A stretch of 64,000 nucleotides of DNA from VRUE01 sp963824705. Its GTDB lineage: Bacteria > Actinomycetota > Thermoleophilia > Solirubrobacterales > 70-9. The position numbers were made by a program, and so were the translations under genes. Below the pieces are notes generated by a model that ran no database searches, was not told the origin of the DNA, and worked only from the letters and a program-made list of their open reading frames with translations. The stretch is taken from NCBI GenBank assembly GCA_963824705.1, contig CAWGQE010000003.1, forward strand, positions 1,178,001-1,242,000, given 5' to 3'. How positions within the stretch are numbered: the first letter of the stretch is position 1; every line of letters begins with the position of its first letter. Below are positions 45,191 to 54,416 of this stretch, one piece after another.

Positions 45191-45546
45191 GATTGGCCGG
45201 TCGTGACCGGGGCGGGTTCGGGTTCGACGAATTCCGGTTCCGGTTCGGCGACTTCCGGTTCAGCTTCGGCTTCGATGAATTCTTCTTCGACCGGTTCGAC
45301 TTCGACTGCGGGTTCGTGCCGATCGGCAGCGCCGTTTCGCTGGGCTACCGTCGAGGACTTGTCGCCGAGGACCGGATCGTGGCCGGTCGCCATCTGTACG
45401 AAGACGATCCCCCACAGTAGTGCGAAGCAGACCAGCGAGATCGCGACGACGCGGCCTCGCAGTTCCCCCGCCTTCTCGCGCTGGGCGCGGAGGCGCCGCT
45501 GGGCCTCGCGTTTTCGTTCCTGTATTTCGTACGGATCCACGGTCAC
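45187..45546 (-). CDS. Single-helix membrane protein with acidic proline-rich tail
   Basis: 119 aa: a basic cytoplasmic coil (EIQERKREAQRRLRAQREK), one helix (VVAISLVCFALLWGIVFVQM), and an extracellular tail rich in Glu/Pro/Val repeats (PVEEEFIEAEAEPEVAEPEP). Four-base overlap with apbE. It may be a structural spacer or a metal- or partner-binding tail in the redox complex. No family recognised. Confidence 0.75.
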   Translation of the reverse strand: MTVDPYEIQERKREAQRRLRAQREKAGELRGRVVAISLVCFALLWGIVFVQMATGHDPVLGDKSSTVAQRNGAADRHEPAVEVEPVEEEFIEAEAEPEVAEPEPEFVEPEPAPVTTGQS

Positions 45547-45602
45547 ACCTTCATCGGGGTGCGAAAACGGTCCCTAAGCGGACGCTGAGAATGCTCTTAG
45601 CC

Positions 45603-46196
45603 TTAGAACCATGGGTTGGCAGCGGAATAAGTGAGCAGCGCCAGTGCGGTGCCGGCGAGGATCGCCAGCCCGAGTGCCATCGCGCGACCCCCGGCGCCGG
45701 CCAGCCGGGCCTCGGGCGGCCCGCTGCGCCGCCAGTCGGGGAGCGCCAAGGCCGGGACCTCGAGCAGGTGCCCGAGGACGTGCAGCGTCATCAGCGCCAC
45801 CCAGGCGATGAAGCTCAGCTTGTGGGCGAAGATCAGGGTGTTGCTCGGTGGCCCCGCGACCAGCAGGGCGACGCCGGTGCCAAACAGGGCCAGGGTGGTG
45901 AGGACGACGCCGGGCGCGAGTACCCGCAGAGCGAGGTTCGGAGGGCCCTTACGGACGTAGGGCGGACTGCTGGTGTAGTAGCGGGCGAAGCGGTAGCCGG
46001 TGCTGGCGAGCTTCAGCGCCACCGGCCCGATCAGCAGCATGCCGATGAAGATGTGCGGACCCAGCAGCGGGCCGATGAAGGGGATCGTCGCCCCCTCGGC
46101 GGCGAGTAGCACCAGCAGGGCCGCGGCGGCGGCACCGGTCAGTCGGGCGTTGCCGGTGACTCCCGGGCTCCTCTGCACATCGTTGGACCGATACAC
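45603..46196 (-). CDS. Cytochrome-b-like four-helix membrane protein
   Basis: 197 aa with helices at about 20-40, 48-66, 90-112 and 122-145. Paired histidines (GPHIFIGMLLIGPVALKLAS and FAHKLSFIAWVALMTLHVLG, then HLLEV) are placed as in DUF4405/cytochrome b-type heme proteins. Together with the ferric-reductase-like protein it could make a two-heme route across the membrane. It is the gene just downstream of the two-component system (57 bp). Confidence 0.7.
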   Translation of the reverse strand: MYRSNDVQRSPGVTGNARLTGAAAAALLVLLAAEGATIPFIGPLLGPHIFIGMLLIGPVALKLASTGYRFARYYTSSPPYVRKGPPNLALRVLAPGVVLTTLALFGTGVALLVAGPPSNTLIFAHKLSFIAWVALMTLHVLGHLLEVPALALPDWRRSGPPEARLAGAGGRAMALGLAILAGTALALLTYSAANPWF

Positions 46197-46253
46197 GGGC
46201 GAAATGCTCGGCCCACCGGTTTGGCAGCGCCTAAGCGTTGGCTGAGAGATCTC

Positions 46254-47381
46254 TCATCTTTTGGACTGGACGGGGAGCTCGAAGGAGACCCGGGCACCGC
46301 CCAGGGGTGAGTCATCGACCCAGATCTGGCCGCCGTGCAGCTCGACGATCGAGCGGGCGATGCCGAGGCCCAGGCCGCTGCCACCGGAGGCGCGGTCGCG
46401 AGAGGGCTCGCTGCGGTGGAAGCGATCGAAGACGCGCTCGCGCTGCTGTGGCGGGATGCCCGGCCCGTCGTCGTCAACCGACACCACCAGGCCGGTGCCG
46501 TCGGCCCGTGCCGAGATGGCGACCCGCCCACCCTGTCCAGCGTGCCGGCGGGCATTGCTGAGCAGGTTGCGGACGACCTGGGCGATCAGGTCGGGGTCGA
46601 TGCGGACTGTGCCGTGCGGCAGCTCGCCCATCTCGGCGATCCCCTCGTGCGCGTCCGCGAGCCCGCTGAGGAAGGGGCCGACTTGCACCTCGCGCAGTGC
46701 CGGGGCCACGCCCTCGTCGAGCCGGGCGAGGACGAGGAGGTCGTCGACGAGGCGCTCCACCCGCCGCATCTCGGTCAGCGTCATCGCCTCGACGCGACGT
46801 ATCTCGGCGGCGTTGGGGCTTTCGCTGCGGGCCAGCACTTCCAGCTGGCCGCGGATCGCGGTGAGCGGGCTGCGCAGCTCATGGGAAGCGTCGGAGACGA
46901 ACTGGCGCTGCTGCGCGAAGGCCCGGTCGAGGCGGTCGAGCATGTGGTTGAATGCCTCCGCGAGCGTGCGCAGCTCCGCCGCTGCCGCCGGGCTCGGATC
47001 GAGTCGTGGGGAGAGGTCGCCGGCGTCGACCTCTGCCGCGGTGGCGGCGAAGCGGCGCAGCGGTGATGCGGTCCGTGCCGCCAACAGGTAGCCGGCGAGC
47101 AGGGCCGCCACCAGGCTCGCTCCGCCGATCGCGAGGAAGGTCTTCTCGACGTCGGACTGGGCGTCCTCGATCGGTGAGATCGAGGAGCCATCGCCCGACT
47201 CGCCCACGGACGCCCCGGGCTTGTCCGGCTCGCGCGCCTCCTCGCGCTTGATCACCGCCGACTCGTTCGACATCTGGGCCCGCACGGCGACGAAGACGAC
47301 GGCGAAGGCGAGGACGACGATCGTCCCGATCGAAAGCGCCAGGCGGCCGCGCAGGCCCAACCTTCTCCAGGCGGAGCTCAT
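46254..47381 (-). CDS. Sensor histidine kinase
   Basis: 375 aa: an N-terminal helix (ALSIGTIVVLAFAVVFVAVR), a periplasmic stretch of about 60 residues, a second helix, HAMP (RTASPLRRFAATAAEVDAGD), a dimerisation box with the phospho-accepting histidine (SDASHELRSPLTAIRGQLEV), N box LLSNARRHAGQ and G box VDDDGPGIPPQQ. It overlaps the response regulator by 4 bp. It presumably senses an envelope or redox signal and controls the run that follows. Confidence 0.94.
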   Translation of the reverse strand: MSSAWRRLGLRGRLALSIGTIVVLAFAVVFVAVRAQMSNESAVIKREEAREPDKPGASVGESGDGSSISPIEDAQSDVEKTFLAIGGASLVAALLAGYLLAARTASPLRRFAATAAEVDAGDLSPRLDPSPAAAAELRTLAEAFNHMLDRLDRAFAQQRQFVSDASHELRSPLTAIRGQLEVLARSESPNAAEIRRVEAMTLTEMRRVERLVDDLLVLARLDEGVAPALREVQVGPFLSGLADAHEGIAEMGELPHGTVRIDPDLIAQVVRNLLSNARRHAGQGGRVAISARADGTGLVVSVDDDGPGIPPQQRERVFDRFHRSEPSRDRASGGSGLGLGIARSIVELHGGQIWVDDSPLGGARVSFELPVQSKR

Positions 47382-48052
47382 CGGCCTTCGCTCAACCGGT
47401 ACCCGACCGAGCGCACGGTCTCGATCGGCAGCGGCGAGCCGGGCCGACCCAGCTTGCGGCGCAGGTAACCGACATAGACCTGAACCACGTTGGTGCCCGG
47501 ATCGTGGGCGTAGTCCCAGACAGCGGAAAGGATCTCCTCGCGACTGCAGACGTTGCCGGCGTGCCGCATCAGGTATGCGAGCAGCTCCGCCTCGCGGTCG
47601 GGAAGCCGGACCGCGAGGCCATCTCGGGTCGCCTCCCGAGTGAGTAGATCCAGCCGAATCCCGCCCGCGTCAAGGACAGTCTCCGAGCCGTCGCCGGACT
47701 CGCGCAGCCGGGCGCGGATGCGAGCCAGGAGCTCGTCGAAGGCGAACGGCTTGGTGACGTAGTCGGTGGCTCCGAGGTCAAGTCCCTCAACCCGGTCGGC
47801 GATGTCGGCCTTTGCGGTCAGCAGGATCACCGGCAGCGCCGGCTTGGCGTCGCGAATCGATGCAAGCACCTCGATCCCGTCGCGGCCGGGGAGCATCCGG
47901 TCGAGAACGACAAGGTCCGTCCCAGGAGATAGCGCGAGCCGCTCGCCGACGAGGCCATCCCCCGCAACCGTCACGTCGTAGCCCTCCGCCTTGAGGCCCC
48001 TCGCGAGGAAGTCGGCGATCCCCGCCTCGTCCTCGACGACCAGGATCTCCAT
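47378..48052 (-). CDS. OmpR/PhoB-type response regulator
   Basis: 224 aa. Receiver: VVEDEAGIADF acidic pocket, phosphorylated Asp51 in VVLDRMLPG, LLTAKAD and VTKPFAFDELLARIRARLRE. DNA-binding winged helix: REILSAVWDYAHDPGTNVVQ, then VYVGYLRRKLGRPG. It is first in the minus-strand run and probably activates it, together with the adjacent kinase. Confidence 0.95.
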   Translation of the reverse strand: MEILVVEDEAGIADFLARGLKAEGYDVTVAGDGLVGERLALSPGTDLVVLDRMLPGRDGIEVLASIRDAKPALPVILLTAKADIADRVEGLDLGATDYVTKPFAFDELLARIRARLRESGDGSETVLDAGGIRLDLLTREATRDGLAVRLPDREAELLAYLMRHAGNVCSREEILSAVWDYAHDPGTNVVQVYVGYLRRKLGRPGSPLPIETVRSVGYRLSEGR

Positions 48053-48151
48053 ATAGCGATGCTACGCCACGACTCGTCGATCTCGGGTGGGGACGGGGCC
48101 GGAGACGAGCAGGACGCCGACCGCAGTCGCTCACGCAGATAGCTTCAGCTC

Positions 48152-48892
48152 ATGCCTGAAGTGGTGATTCTGCTCCTGGCCGCCTGTGGCACCGCGCTCG
48201 CGACCGGGCTTGGCGCTGTTCCCGTGTTTTTGCTCGGGACTCGCGCCGCGGCGTTGGCGCCTGCACTGCTCGGTTTCTCCGCCGGTGTAATGGCCGTCGC
48301 CGCGGTGGCGGGGCTGCTGATCCCGGCGGCGCAAGAAGGGTCGACGGCGGAGGTCGTCGGCGGGTTCGCGGTCGGGGTCGGTTTCCTCGCCCTGGTTCGC
48401 TGGCGCTTTCACCCCGACGCCTCGTTCATGGGCCACAGTGGCCCCGGCACCCGCACCTCGGCCCTCGTCTTCCTCGTCCTCTTCGTCCACAGCCTGCCCG
48501 AGGGCTTCGCGGTCGGCACCGCTTTCGCGTCGGACCGGGCGGGGTTGAGCCTTTTCGTGATCCTCGCGATCGCGATTCAGAACATCCCCGAGGGAACCAG
48601 CGTCGCAATCCCGATGGAGGAAGCCGGCTTCGGCCGCGGGCGCCAGTTCTGGGCGGCGGTCGCGACCAGCTCCCCGCAGCCGGTGGGTGCTCTGATCGCC
48701 TACTTCGCGGTGGAAGAGGTGAGCGGCCTGCTGCCCTTTTCCTTCGCCTTTGCGGCGGGAGCGATGCTGACCTTGATCGTGGTCGAGATGCTGCCCAAGG
48801 CCTTCGCGCCAGGCGGTCGGGCCGGGGCGAGTGGGGGGCTCGCGGCGGGCGCCGCCCTGATGCTGGTGCTCAGCCTTCTCCTCGGGGTCTAG
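48152..48892 (+). CDS. ZIP-family metal transporter
   Basis: 246 aa with eight helices; the metal-path motifs HSLPEGFAVGTAF (helix 4) and AIQNIPEGTSVAIPMEEAG (helix 5) are complete. Members move Zn2+, Fe2+ or Mn2+ into the cytoplasm. It is divergent from the response-regulator gene and convergent, 2 bp apart, with an NRAMP-type gene, giving a local pair of divalent metal transporters. Confidence 0.92.
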   Translation: MPEVVILLLAACGTALATGLGAVPVFLLGTRAAALAPALLGFSAGVMAVAAVAGLLIPAAQEGSTAEVVGGFAVGVGFLALVRWRFHPDASFMGHSGPGTRTSALVFLVLFVHSLPEGFAVGTAFASDRAGLSLFVILAIAIQNIPEGTSVAIPMEEAGFGRGRQFWAAVATSSPQPVGALIAYFAVEEVSGLLPFSFAFAAGAMLTLIVVEMLPKAFAPGGRAGASGGLAAGAALMLVLSLLLGV

Positions 48893-48893
48893 C

Positions 48894-50198
48894 TCAGGCG
48901 ATCGTCAGCGCGCCCAGCGCCAGCACCGAGGCGGCGATCACGGCCAGAGCGACTCCCGTCGCGATACGACCTCCGCGGCCGAGGGCGTGGGCGCCCATCA
49001 GGTCGCGGTCGCGGCCGAGCGAGCGCATGAATGGCAGCAAGACCAAAAGCAGGACGGCATTGAGGGCCTGGGAGAGGAAAAGGATCGGGATCAGCGGGGC
49101 GCCGGGGATGAGCACGAAGACGGCAGCGACCACGACGACGATGCCGTAGCTGACATAAAAGGACCGCGCCTCGTTGAAAGTGTCGTTGACGTCGGCTTTC
49201 CTGCCGAGGGTCTCCGACACCGAGTAGGCGGTGGAGAGGGGGACGATCGCCGCCGCGAGCAGCGCGGCGCCGAGGAAGCCGAGGCCGAAGAGGGTCGCCG
49301 CCGTGCTTCCCGCCAGCGGTTCGAGGGCGCGGGCGGCGTCGCTTGCGTCGTTGATGTCTACCCCCTGGACGTGCAGGGTCGCTGCGCAGGCGATCACGAT
49401 GAAGAACCCGATCACCCCGGTCAGCACCGCGCCGACGATCACGTCGATCCGCTCGTAGCGAAGATCCTTGACCTTGAGCTTCTTGTCGACGGCGTAGGAC
49501 TGGATGAATGCCAGGCCCCAGGGCGCCAGCGTCGTGCCCACGGTTGCGACAGCGACGAATACCGCCTCGCGGTTGAGGGGGAGGTTTGGCACGACTAGAC
49601 CCTTGGCAGCGGCGCCCCAGTCGGGGTGGGCGAGCACGCCTGAGATCACGTAGGCGACAAAGACGGAGCTGAGGGCGAGCAGGAAGTGCTCGACGTGGCG
49701 AAAGTTCGCCCGTAAGACGAGTGCCGAGACGCCGATGGCGGCGAGCGGCACGCTGAGGTAGCGGCTCATTCCGCCGAGCAGTTCCATGCCGGCGGCCACC
49801 CCGGCGAACTCCGCGCAGAGCGTCCCGGTGTTGGCGATGACCAGGGCGCTGAGCACGAGCGCTGCGGCTCGTCCGCCATAGCGCTCGCGGACCAAAGTCA
49901 GGAGCCCCTTGCCGGTAACGATCCCCAGCCGCACGCCCAGCTCGTGGAAGACGATCAGCGCCGCGGTAGAGAGGGCGAGGACCCAGAGCAGCTCGTAGCC
50001 GTACTTGGCACCGAGGATCGAATAGGTCGTGATCCCGGCCGGGTCGTCATCGGAGAGTCCGGCCAGCACGCCGGGACCTACCACGGCGAGCAGGGCGGCG
50101 ACCCCGCCGGCCCGGAGCAGGAGGGGGCGACGCCGGGTCAGGTGCCAGTGCAGATGGCGACCGGGAATCCGGTGGGCGGGGGACTCCGGCATGTCCAT
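48894..50198 (-). CDS. NRAMP-family divalent metal transporter
   Basis: The ATG at 50198 (MDMPESPAHRIPGRHLHWHL) is chosen over the 33-codon longer frame. About 434 aa and 11 helices. The helix-1 motif reads GLSDDDPAGITTYSILGAK, where canonical NRAMPs have DPGN. TLAPWGLAFIQSYAVDKKLK matches the helix-6 region, though the usual metal-binding methionine is not obvious. This suits the NRAMP-related branch of actinobacteria, so specificity (Mn, Fe or Mg) is open. Confidence 0.87.
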   Translation of the reverse strand: MDMPESPAHRIPGRHLHWHLTRRRPLLLRAGGVAALLAVVGPGVLAGLSDDDPAGITTYSILGAKYGYELLWVLALSTAALIVFHELGVRLGIVTGKGLLTLVRERYGGRAAALVLSALVIANTGTLCAEFAGVAAGMELLGGMSRYLSVPLAAIGVSALVLRANFRHVEHFLLALSSVFVAYVISGVLAHPDWGAAAKGLVVPNLPLNREAVFVAVATVGTTLAPWGLAFIQSYAVDKKLKVKDLRYERIDVIVGAVLTGVIGFFIVIACAATLHVQGVDINDASDAARALEPLAGSTAATLFGLGFLGAALLAAAIVPLSTAYSVSETLGRKADVNDTFNEARSFYVSYGIVVVVAAVFVLIPGAPLIPILFLSQALNAVLLLVLLPFMRSLGRDRDLMGAHALGRGGRIATGVALAVIAASVLALGALTIA

Positions 50199-50265
50199 AC
50201 CTTGACCGCCGGCTCCGATGCCAGGGGACGCCGATCGATCCCGGTGAGCGTGCGAGCATGGCGCC

Positions 50266-51525
50266 GTGGCGGTGATCGAGACCGAGGGACTGACCAAGCG
50301 CTACGGGAGCGCGCGGGGCATCGAGGACGTGACGATCACAGTCGAGGCCGGGGAGGTCTTCGGGTTTCTGGGCTCCAACGGCGCCGGCAAGACGACGACC
50401 ATCCGCACTCTGCTCGACCTCCTGCACCCGACCTCCGGCAGCGCCCGCATCTTCGGCCTCGACAGCCGGCGTGAGAGCGTTGCGATCCGGGCGCGGCTCG
50501 GCAACCTGCCTGGCGATTTCGGTTACGGGAAGGGGGCCAGCGGCCGCGAAGCGCTTTCGCTGTTGGCGCGTCTTCGCGGGATGGAAGGCATCGGAAGGGC
50601 GGAGGCGCTGGCGAAGCGCTTTCGAGCCAACCTCGATCGCCCCCTGGGCGAGCTCTCGCGCGGCAACCGCCAGAAGGTCGGCCTGATCCTCGCGACCTTC
50701 CACGAACCGGAGCTGCTGATCCTCGACGAGCCGACCAGTGGGCTCGACCCCTTGATGCAGGAGGAGTTCCTGGCCCTGGTCGGCGAGGAGCGCGAACGCG
50801 GCTGCGCGGTCTTCATCTCCTCGCATGAGCTCGACGAGGTGGAGCGGGTCTGCCACCGAGTCGGCATCGTGCGCGACGGGCGCCTGATCGCCGTGGAGCG
50901 GATCGCCGACCTGCTCGGCAAGGCCAAGCGCCGGGTGAGGCTGGAGCTGGCCGAGTCGGCTGGGCTGGCCGAGCTGGAGGCGCTTGCGGGGGTCAGTGAG
51001 CTGGAGGTCGAAGGCCGACATGCCTCCTTCCTCATCGGCGGAGATCTCGACCAGACGATCAAGGCGATTGCCGGCCACCACGTCACCGACATCGAGATCG
51101 CCCACCCGACGCTCGAGGAGGTCTGCGACGGAAAATCAGCCTTCGGCGGTTGGCAGGCGCTGCCCTGGCCTTCGTTTTTGTCGTCTCGATTGGGCAGGGG
51201 ATCGCTGACGATTGGGCGGAGGGCCGCCTCGACTTCCTGCGACGCCGTAAAAAGCGGGGTGACTGAGAAAGCCGTTAGCGACGAGGACCTCGAGCCCGCT
51301 CTGCCCATGCGCGACCGGAGCGAGGGACTATGCAGATTAAGACCGTATGGAGTGTCGACCGACTCCGGCTGTAAGAAGGTCGGCACCCCGCGCGCCAGGC
51401 CAGGTCTCGGCCCTGCTCGCCAAGGCACGGGCGGAGAAGCTGATCGTGAACAAGGGCGCCGGCTACGCGCTGAAGAAGTAGATCTCGCGGGGCTCCGGCC
51501 GAGAGTGGGGGCCAAGTCTACATAA
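50266..51525 (+). pseudogene. ABC transporter ATPase, 3' end replaced by foreign fragments
   Basis: Residues 1-287 are a good ABC ATPase: Walker A GSNGAGKTTT, signature LSRGNRQKVGL, Walker B LLILDEPTSGLDP, H loop SSHELDEVE, and the accessory domain ending HPTLEEV. After about 51125 the frame turns to low-quality sequence. In other frames the same DNA holds the tail of a membrane protein (AALAFVFVVSIGQGIADDWA, to a TGA near 51265) and the tail of a small winged-helix protein ending at 51481 (ARAEKLIVNKGAGYALKK). The partner permease is missing. The region is a recombination patchwork, though the ATPase part could still be expressed. Confidence 0.75.
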
Positions 51526-51532
51526 GGGTTCG

Positions 51533-52141
51533 TTATCGGGCGGTAGGTTTGGGGTCCTCGACTGCAGTCGTCTGCTCTGGCTTGTCCGGGTTCGCGCCTG
51601 TGGTGGCGTTTGGCCCATTCGAGCTGTCGTCGTCGGCAGGAAGCTTCCCTTGTCCTCCCGCCAACGCCGCATAGCCGATCATTGCTACGCCGGAGAAGCA
51701 TGCGCCGAGGACGAGCCCTTGGCTTGGCCGCCAACTCGGTGGATGGCTGCGAGCAATGGCTAGCACCGCGACAATCTCGCCTGCGACGAGGGCGGCCAGA
51801 ACGACAAGGAACAGAACCAGGACATTCACCTCAAGGGCCTGTTCAGTGATCCGTTGGCCGGACGCCGCATTTTCAATACTCGACACAAGGTTCTTCCACG
51901 CGACTTTCAGATATGAGAACTCGAAGAAGCGCAACTCGATCGAGAGGGTGAGAAGGAATACTGGAATTATCTGTGCCGCGGCTTCGTAGAACGCGACTTG
52001 ATAGGTCTGAGACCCAAGCGCACCAACTGCTCCTCCAATAAGCAAAGCGGCAACTGGGATAAGCCTCGGTATGAAGCGGAGTGGCGGCCCGGGAAACGCA
52101 ATCCTTATAGCGAGAGAGAAAAGGGTGGTCGTTGGCAACAT
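51533..52141 (-). CDS. Membrane protein of unknown function
   Basis: 202 aa with four hydrophobic helices (FIPRLIPVAALLIGGAVGAL, FYEAAAQIIPVFLLTLSIEL, VNVLVLFLVVLAALVAGEIV, LVLGACFSGVAMIGYAALAG) and an acidic, low-complexity cytoplasmic or external tail (ADDDSSNGPNATTGANPDKP). The lower GC compared with surrounding genes suggests an accessory gene. No family recognised. 52142-52455 upstream of it holds no gene that I can support. Confidence 0.6.
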   Translation of the reverse strand: MLPTTTLFSLAIRIAFPGPPLRFIPRLIPVAALLIGGAVGALGSQTYQVAFYEAAAQIIPVFLLTLSIELRFFEFSYLKVAWKNLVSSIENAASGQRITEQALEVNVLVLFLVVLAALVAGEIVAVLAIARSHPPSWRPSQGLVLGACFSGVAMIGYAALAGGQGKLPADDDSSNGPNATTGANPDKPEQTTAVEDPKPTAR

Positions 52142-52455
52142 GAGCGCCCCTCACTAGAGCAAGCAACCGATGCCAAGCCGAGTGTTCGAGTCAGACCAAT
52201 TCACGGATCTGTCGTTACGATAACGCAGAGTTATCGGATCTAGGGCGAGGCGTGTTGAGAACTTCTTGCATCAGGCCTGATCTCAGCCGGTTCCAAACCG
52301 CTGGTCCTGGGCGCTGAACCTAGAAGTTCGCCGAAACAAGCTTCACCGCCGAGGTCGCAAGCACCGACGATCAGGGCGGCCGATTCATCGCCAGATGTGA
52401 CCGTTGACGCGGAGGGCAACTGTCAATGGTCCCTACGCCAGGGCCCCGCGCTGGG

Positions 52456-54009
52456 TTAGGCCTGGACAACACCACCGTCCCAGCGGATCCGCGTTCCGGC
52501 GCGCGGTCCAAAGACACGCATCATCTCAACGCGACCGCCGAAGGCGCTCTCGAGAAACCGAGTTCCGGCGTCGGTGACGACGGGATTGTCCGCGAACAGC
52601 GTCTCCGTGGCCATAAGTAGTTCAGTTGCGAGGGCGAGTCCCGACAGCGGCGCCTCCTCGTCGCCGGGGAGGAAGTTCTGCGAGGCGTCGGAGAGCACCT
52701 CAGTGCCGTTATTCGCCTCGCATTGAGACCAGCCGCTGCGCTCGAGCAGGCTCTGCGCAGCTTCCGCGGTTCCCGGGGATACGTTCACGCGCACCGCTGG
52801 CCGGGGCAGATCGCCGAGCCGTTGCAGGTACAGCTTCGGTCGTAGATAGCTGTCCGGGTCCTCGAGGAAGCGACGACAGAGCCTGCGGCGTGCCTCTACG
52901 AACCTCTGCAGGGTCTGTCTGACCGCATAGGTCAGTTCCCCGTTGACCTCAGCGAGCCGCCCTTTCGCCATGTCGCTCAGTTTGGTGTCCATCTCGAGCG
53001 AAGCTTCGAGGCCCGCGAACGTAGGCGCGGTCAAGAGCCCGTCGTGCTCGAGGACCTCGTCCCATTCAGCGAACAGGTCGCGGGTCTCGATTTCGGGGAC
53101 TCCGCCCCGCGCCTGGACGTGCGCCGCTACGGCGAGGAAGCGGGCGACCGGCTGGCCGTAGAAGTAGCGGGGCTCGCAGCTTCCGAGCAATGCGTACGTG
53201 CACACCGCGAGGAGATTGGGGTAGGCGATGCGGTCGGCTCCGGTCCCGAGCGCGCGGTAGATCCTGCCAAGGACCGTCGAGTAGGAACTGCCGCCGGTAA
53301 TCAACACCTTGGCGACCCCGTCCGCCACCTCCTGACCCGCCACTAGACGCAGCTGTTGCAGCTGCGTCAGCAGGCCGTTGGCCTCGAAAAGCTGCGCCGG
53401 CGTCCAGAGCTCGTCCTCTACCTGGAGGGCTCCCATCATCAATTTCGGGCGGGCGAACTGACCAGCGATTAGCAACAGGGTCGGCCCCGCCGAGTCCTCG
53501 TCGAGGTGGATCATGGTGCCGCCGTTGCTCTCCGGTAGCGGTGCGGTGTCGACCTCAGGGGAGAACGGGACGCGCAGCGGGCGCCCTAGCGAACGGCCGA
53601 CCCGCGCCGAGAGCCCGGCGGCGCGGCTCCAGTAGTCCTCGCGCTCATCGTCCGGCATCACGATCCAATCGCTAATGGGGGCGGGAACGACCCTTGGCTG
53701 ACTCGCAAGCCACAACAGCAAGGGGGTGGCGTTGATGGTGGCCAGGTAGCGTGCCCGCGCCACGTAGGAGCCGAGCGGCGAAAGGAGGAAGTCGTGGAAA
53801 TGCCGTAACTCGTGTGCCGGGCTGCTCGCCTCTAGCAATGCCTCGAGGGCTTCCGTGGGGTCGAGCGCGCCAAGCAGACTGGCGGCGGCGTCTGGGTCGG
53901 TCGTCGCCGGGGGAAACCACGGCAGCGCGGAGCGTTGCTCGGCGCCCGTCAGGTCTAGTGAGATGCCAAAGAAGCGGCCGTCGAAGGCTCCGAAACGGTC
54001 GGCTCCCAT
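52456..54009 (-). CDS. HExxH zincin-like protein of a candidate conflict system
   Basis: 517 aa, no signal peptide or helix, so cytoplasmic. The motif SSPAHELRHFHDFLLSPLGS (residues about 62-81) contains HELRH, a HExxH zinc-peptidase signature, followed by a helix; the third zinc ligand is not identified. The rest has no family I recognise but is well structured, with TIHLDEDSAG-like (MIHLDEDSAGPTLLLIAG) and EVADGVAKVLITGGSSYSTV segments. It starts 1 bp inside the stop of the small EACC1-like gene, so the two are coupled. A divergent TPR gene lies 54 bp beyond. I infer an effector protease controlled by the small partner; not proven. Confidence 0.6.
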   Translation of the reverse strand: MGADRFGAFDGRFFGISLDLTGAEQRSALPWFPPATTDPDAAASLLGALDPTEALEALLEASSPAHELRHFHDFLLSPLGSYVARARYLATINATPLLLWLASQPRVVPAPISDWIVMPDDEREDYWSRAAGLSARVGRSLGRPLRVPFSPEVDTAPLPESNGGTMIHLDEDSAGPTLLLIAGQFARPKLMMGALQVEDELWTPAQLFEANGLLTQLQQLRLVAGQEVADGVAKVLITGGSSYSTVLGRIYRALGTGADRIAYPNLLAVCTYALLGSCEPRYFYGQPVARFLAVAAHVQARGGVPEIETRDLFAEWDEVLEHDGLLTAPTFAGLEASLEMDTKLSDMAKGRLAEVNGELTYAVRQTLQRFVEARRRLCRRFLEDPDSYLRPKLYLQRLGDLPRPAVRVNVSPGTAEAAQSLLERSGWSQCEANNGTEVLSDASQNFLPGDEEAPLSGLALATELLMATETLFADNPVVTDAGTRFLESAFGGRVEMMRVFGPRAGTRIRWDGGVVQA

Positions 54010-54362
54010 CAGAGGAGGCCTACGGCTTTCGCTAGCCGCTCCCGGATTTGCTCCTCAGTCAGCTCGTCGCGAGTGTCCAATGTCACCCGGCCCAACGGGG
54101 TCTCGATGACGATCCGCCTCGCCTTGGCCTGGGGGCGGAACCAGCGTGCTAGAACCGGGACCAGCGGATTGCTGACCAGGGTAAAGCTGAGTACCGTCGC
54201 GATGTCGGCTACGGTGGAGAAGTCGAGGCCGAGATAGCTCGAGTCCAGAACCTCTCGCGGCGTCACGGCGTGCCCGCAATCGGCGAGCGCGACGACGACG
54301 GTGTCAATCACCTCGATGGGCGCGACGATGCGGATGTCGATGGTTTCGGCGCTGCCTGGCAT
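54009..54362 (-). CDS. EACC1-like effector-associated small protein
   Basis: 117 aa: N-terminal strand TIDIRIVAPIEVIDTVVVAL, a hydrophobic segment (DIATVLSFTLVSNPLVPVLA) and a C-terminal strand pair with a charged helix (KARRIVIETPLGRVTLDTRD, then ELTEEQIRERLAKA). This order recalls the EACC1 proteins that sit next to protease or other effectors in actinobacterial conflict systems. The resemblance is by pattern only. First gene of the operon, with the HExxH gene after it. Confidence 0.5.
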   Translation of the reverse strand: MPGSAETIDIRIVAPIEVIDTVVVALADCGHAVTPREVLDSSYLGLDFSTVADIATVLSFTLVSNPLVPVLARWFRPQAKARRIVIETPLGRVTLDTRDELTEEQIRERLAKAVGLL

Positions 54363-54416
54363 CTTCGTGTCTCCGCTGCGCGGATTCGTCTCGATTACCG
54401 CACAATAGAGCGTGCG

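Noticed and set aside
44324..45577. 417-codon plus-strand frame opposite apbE
   Set aside because: Antisense shadow of a clearly recognisable ApbE gene; its sequence is low-complexity and has no domain.
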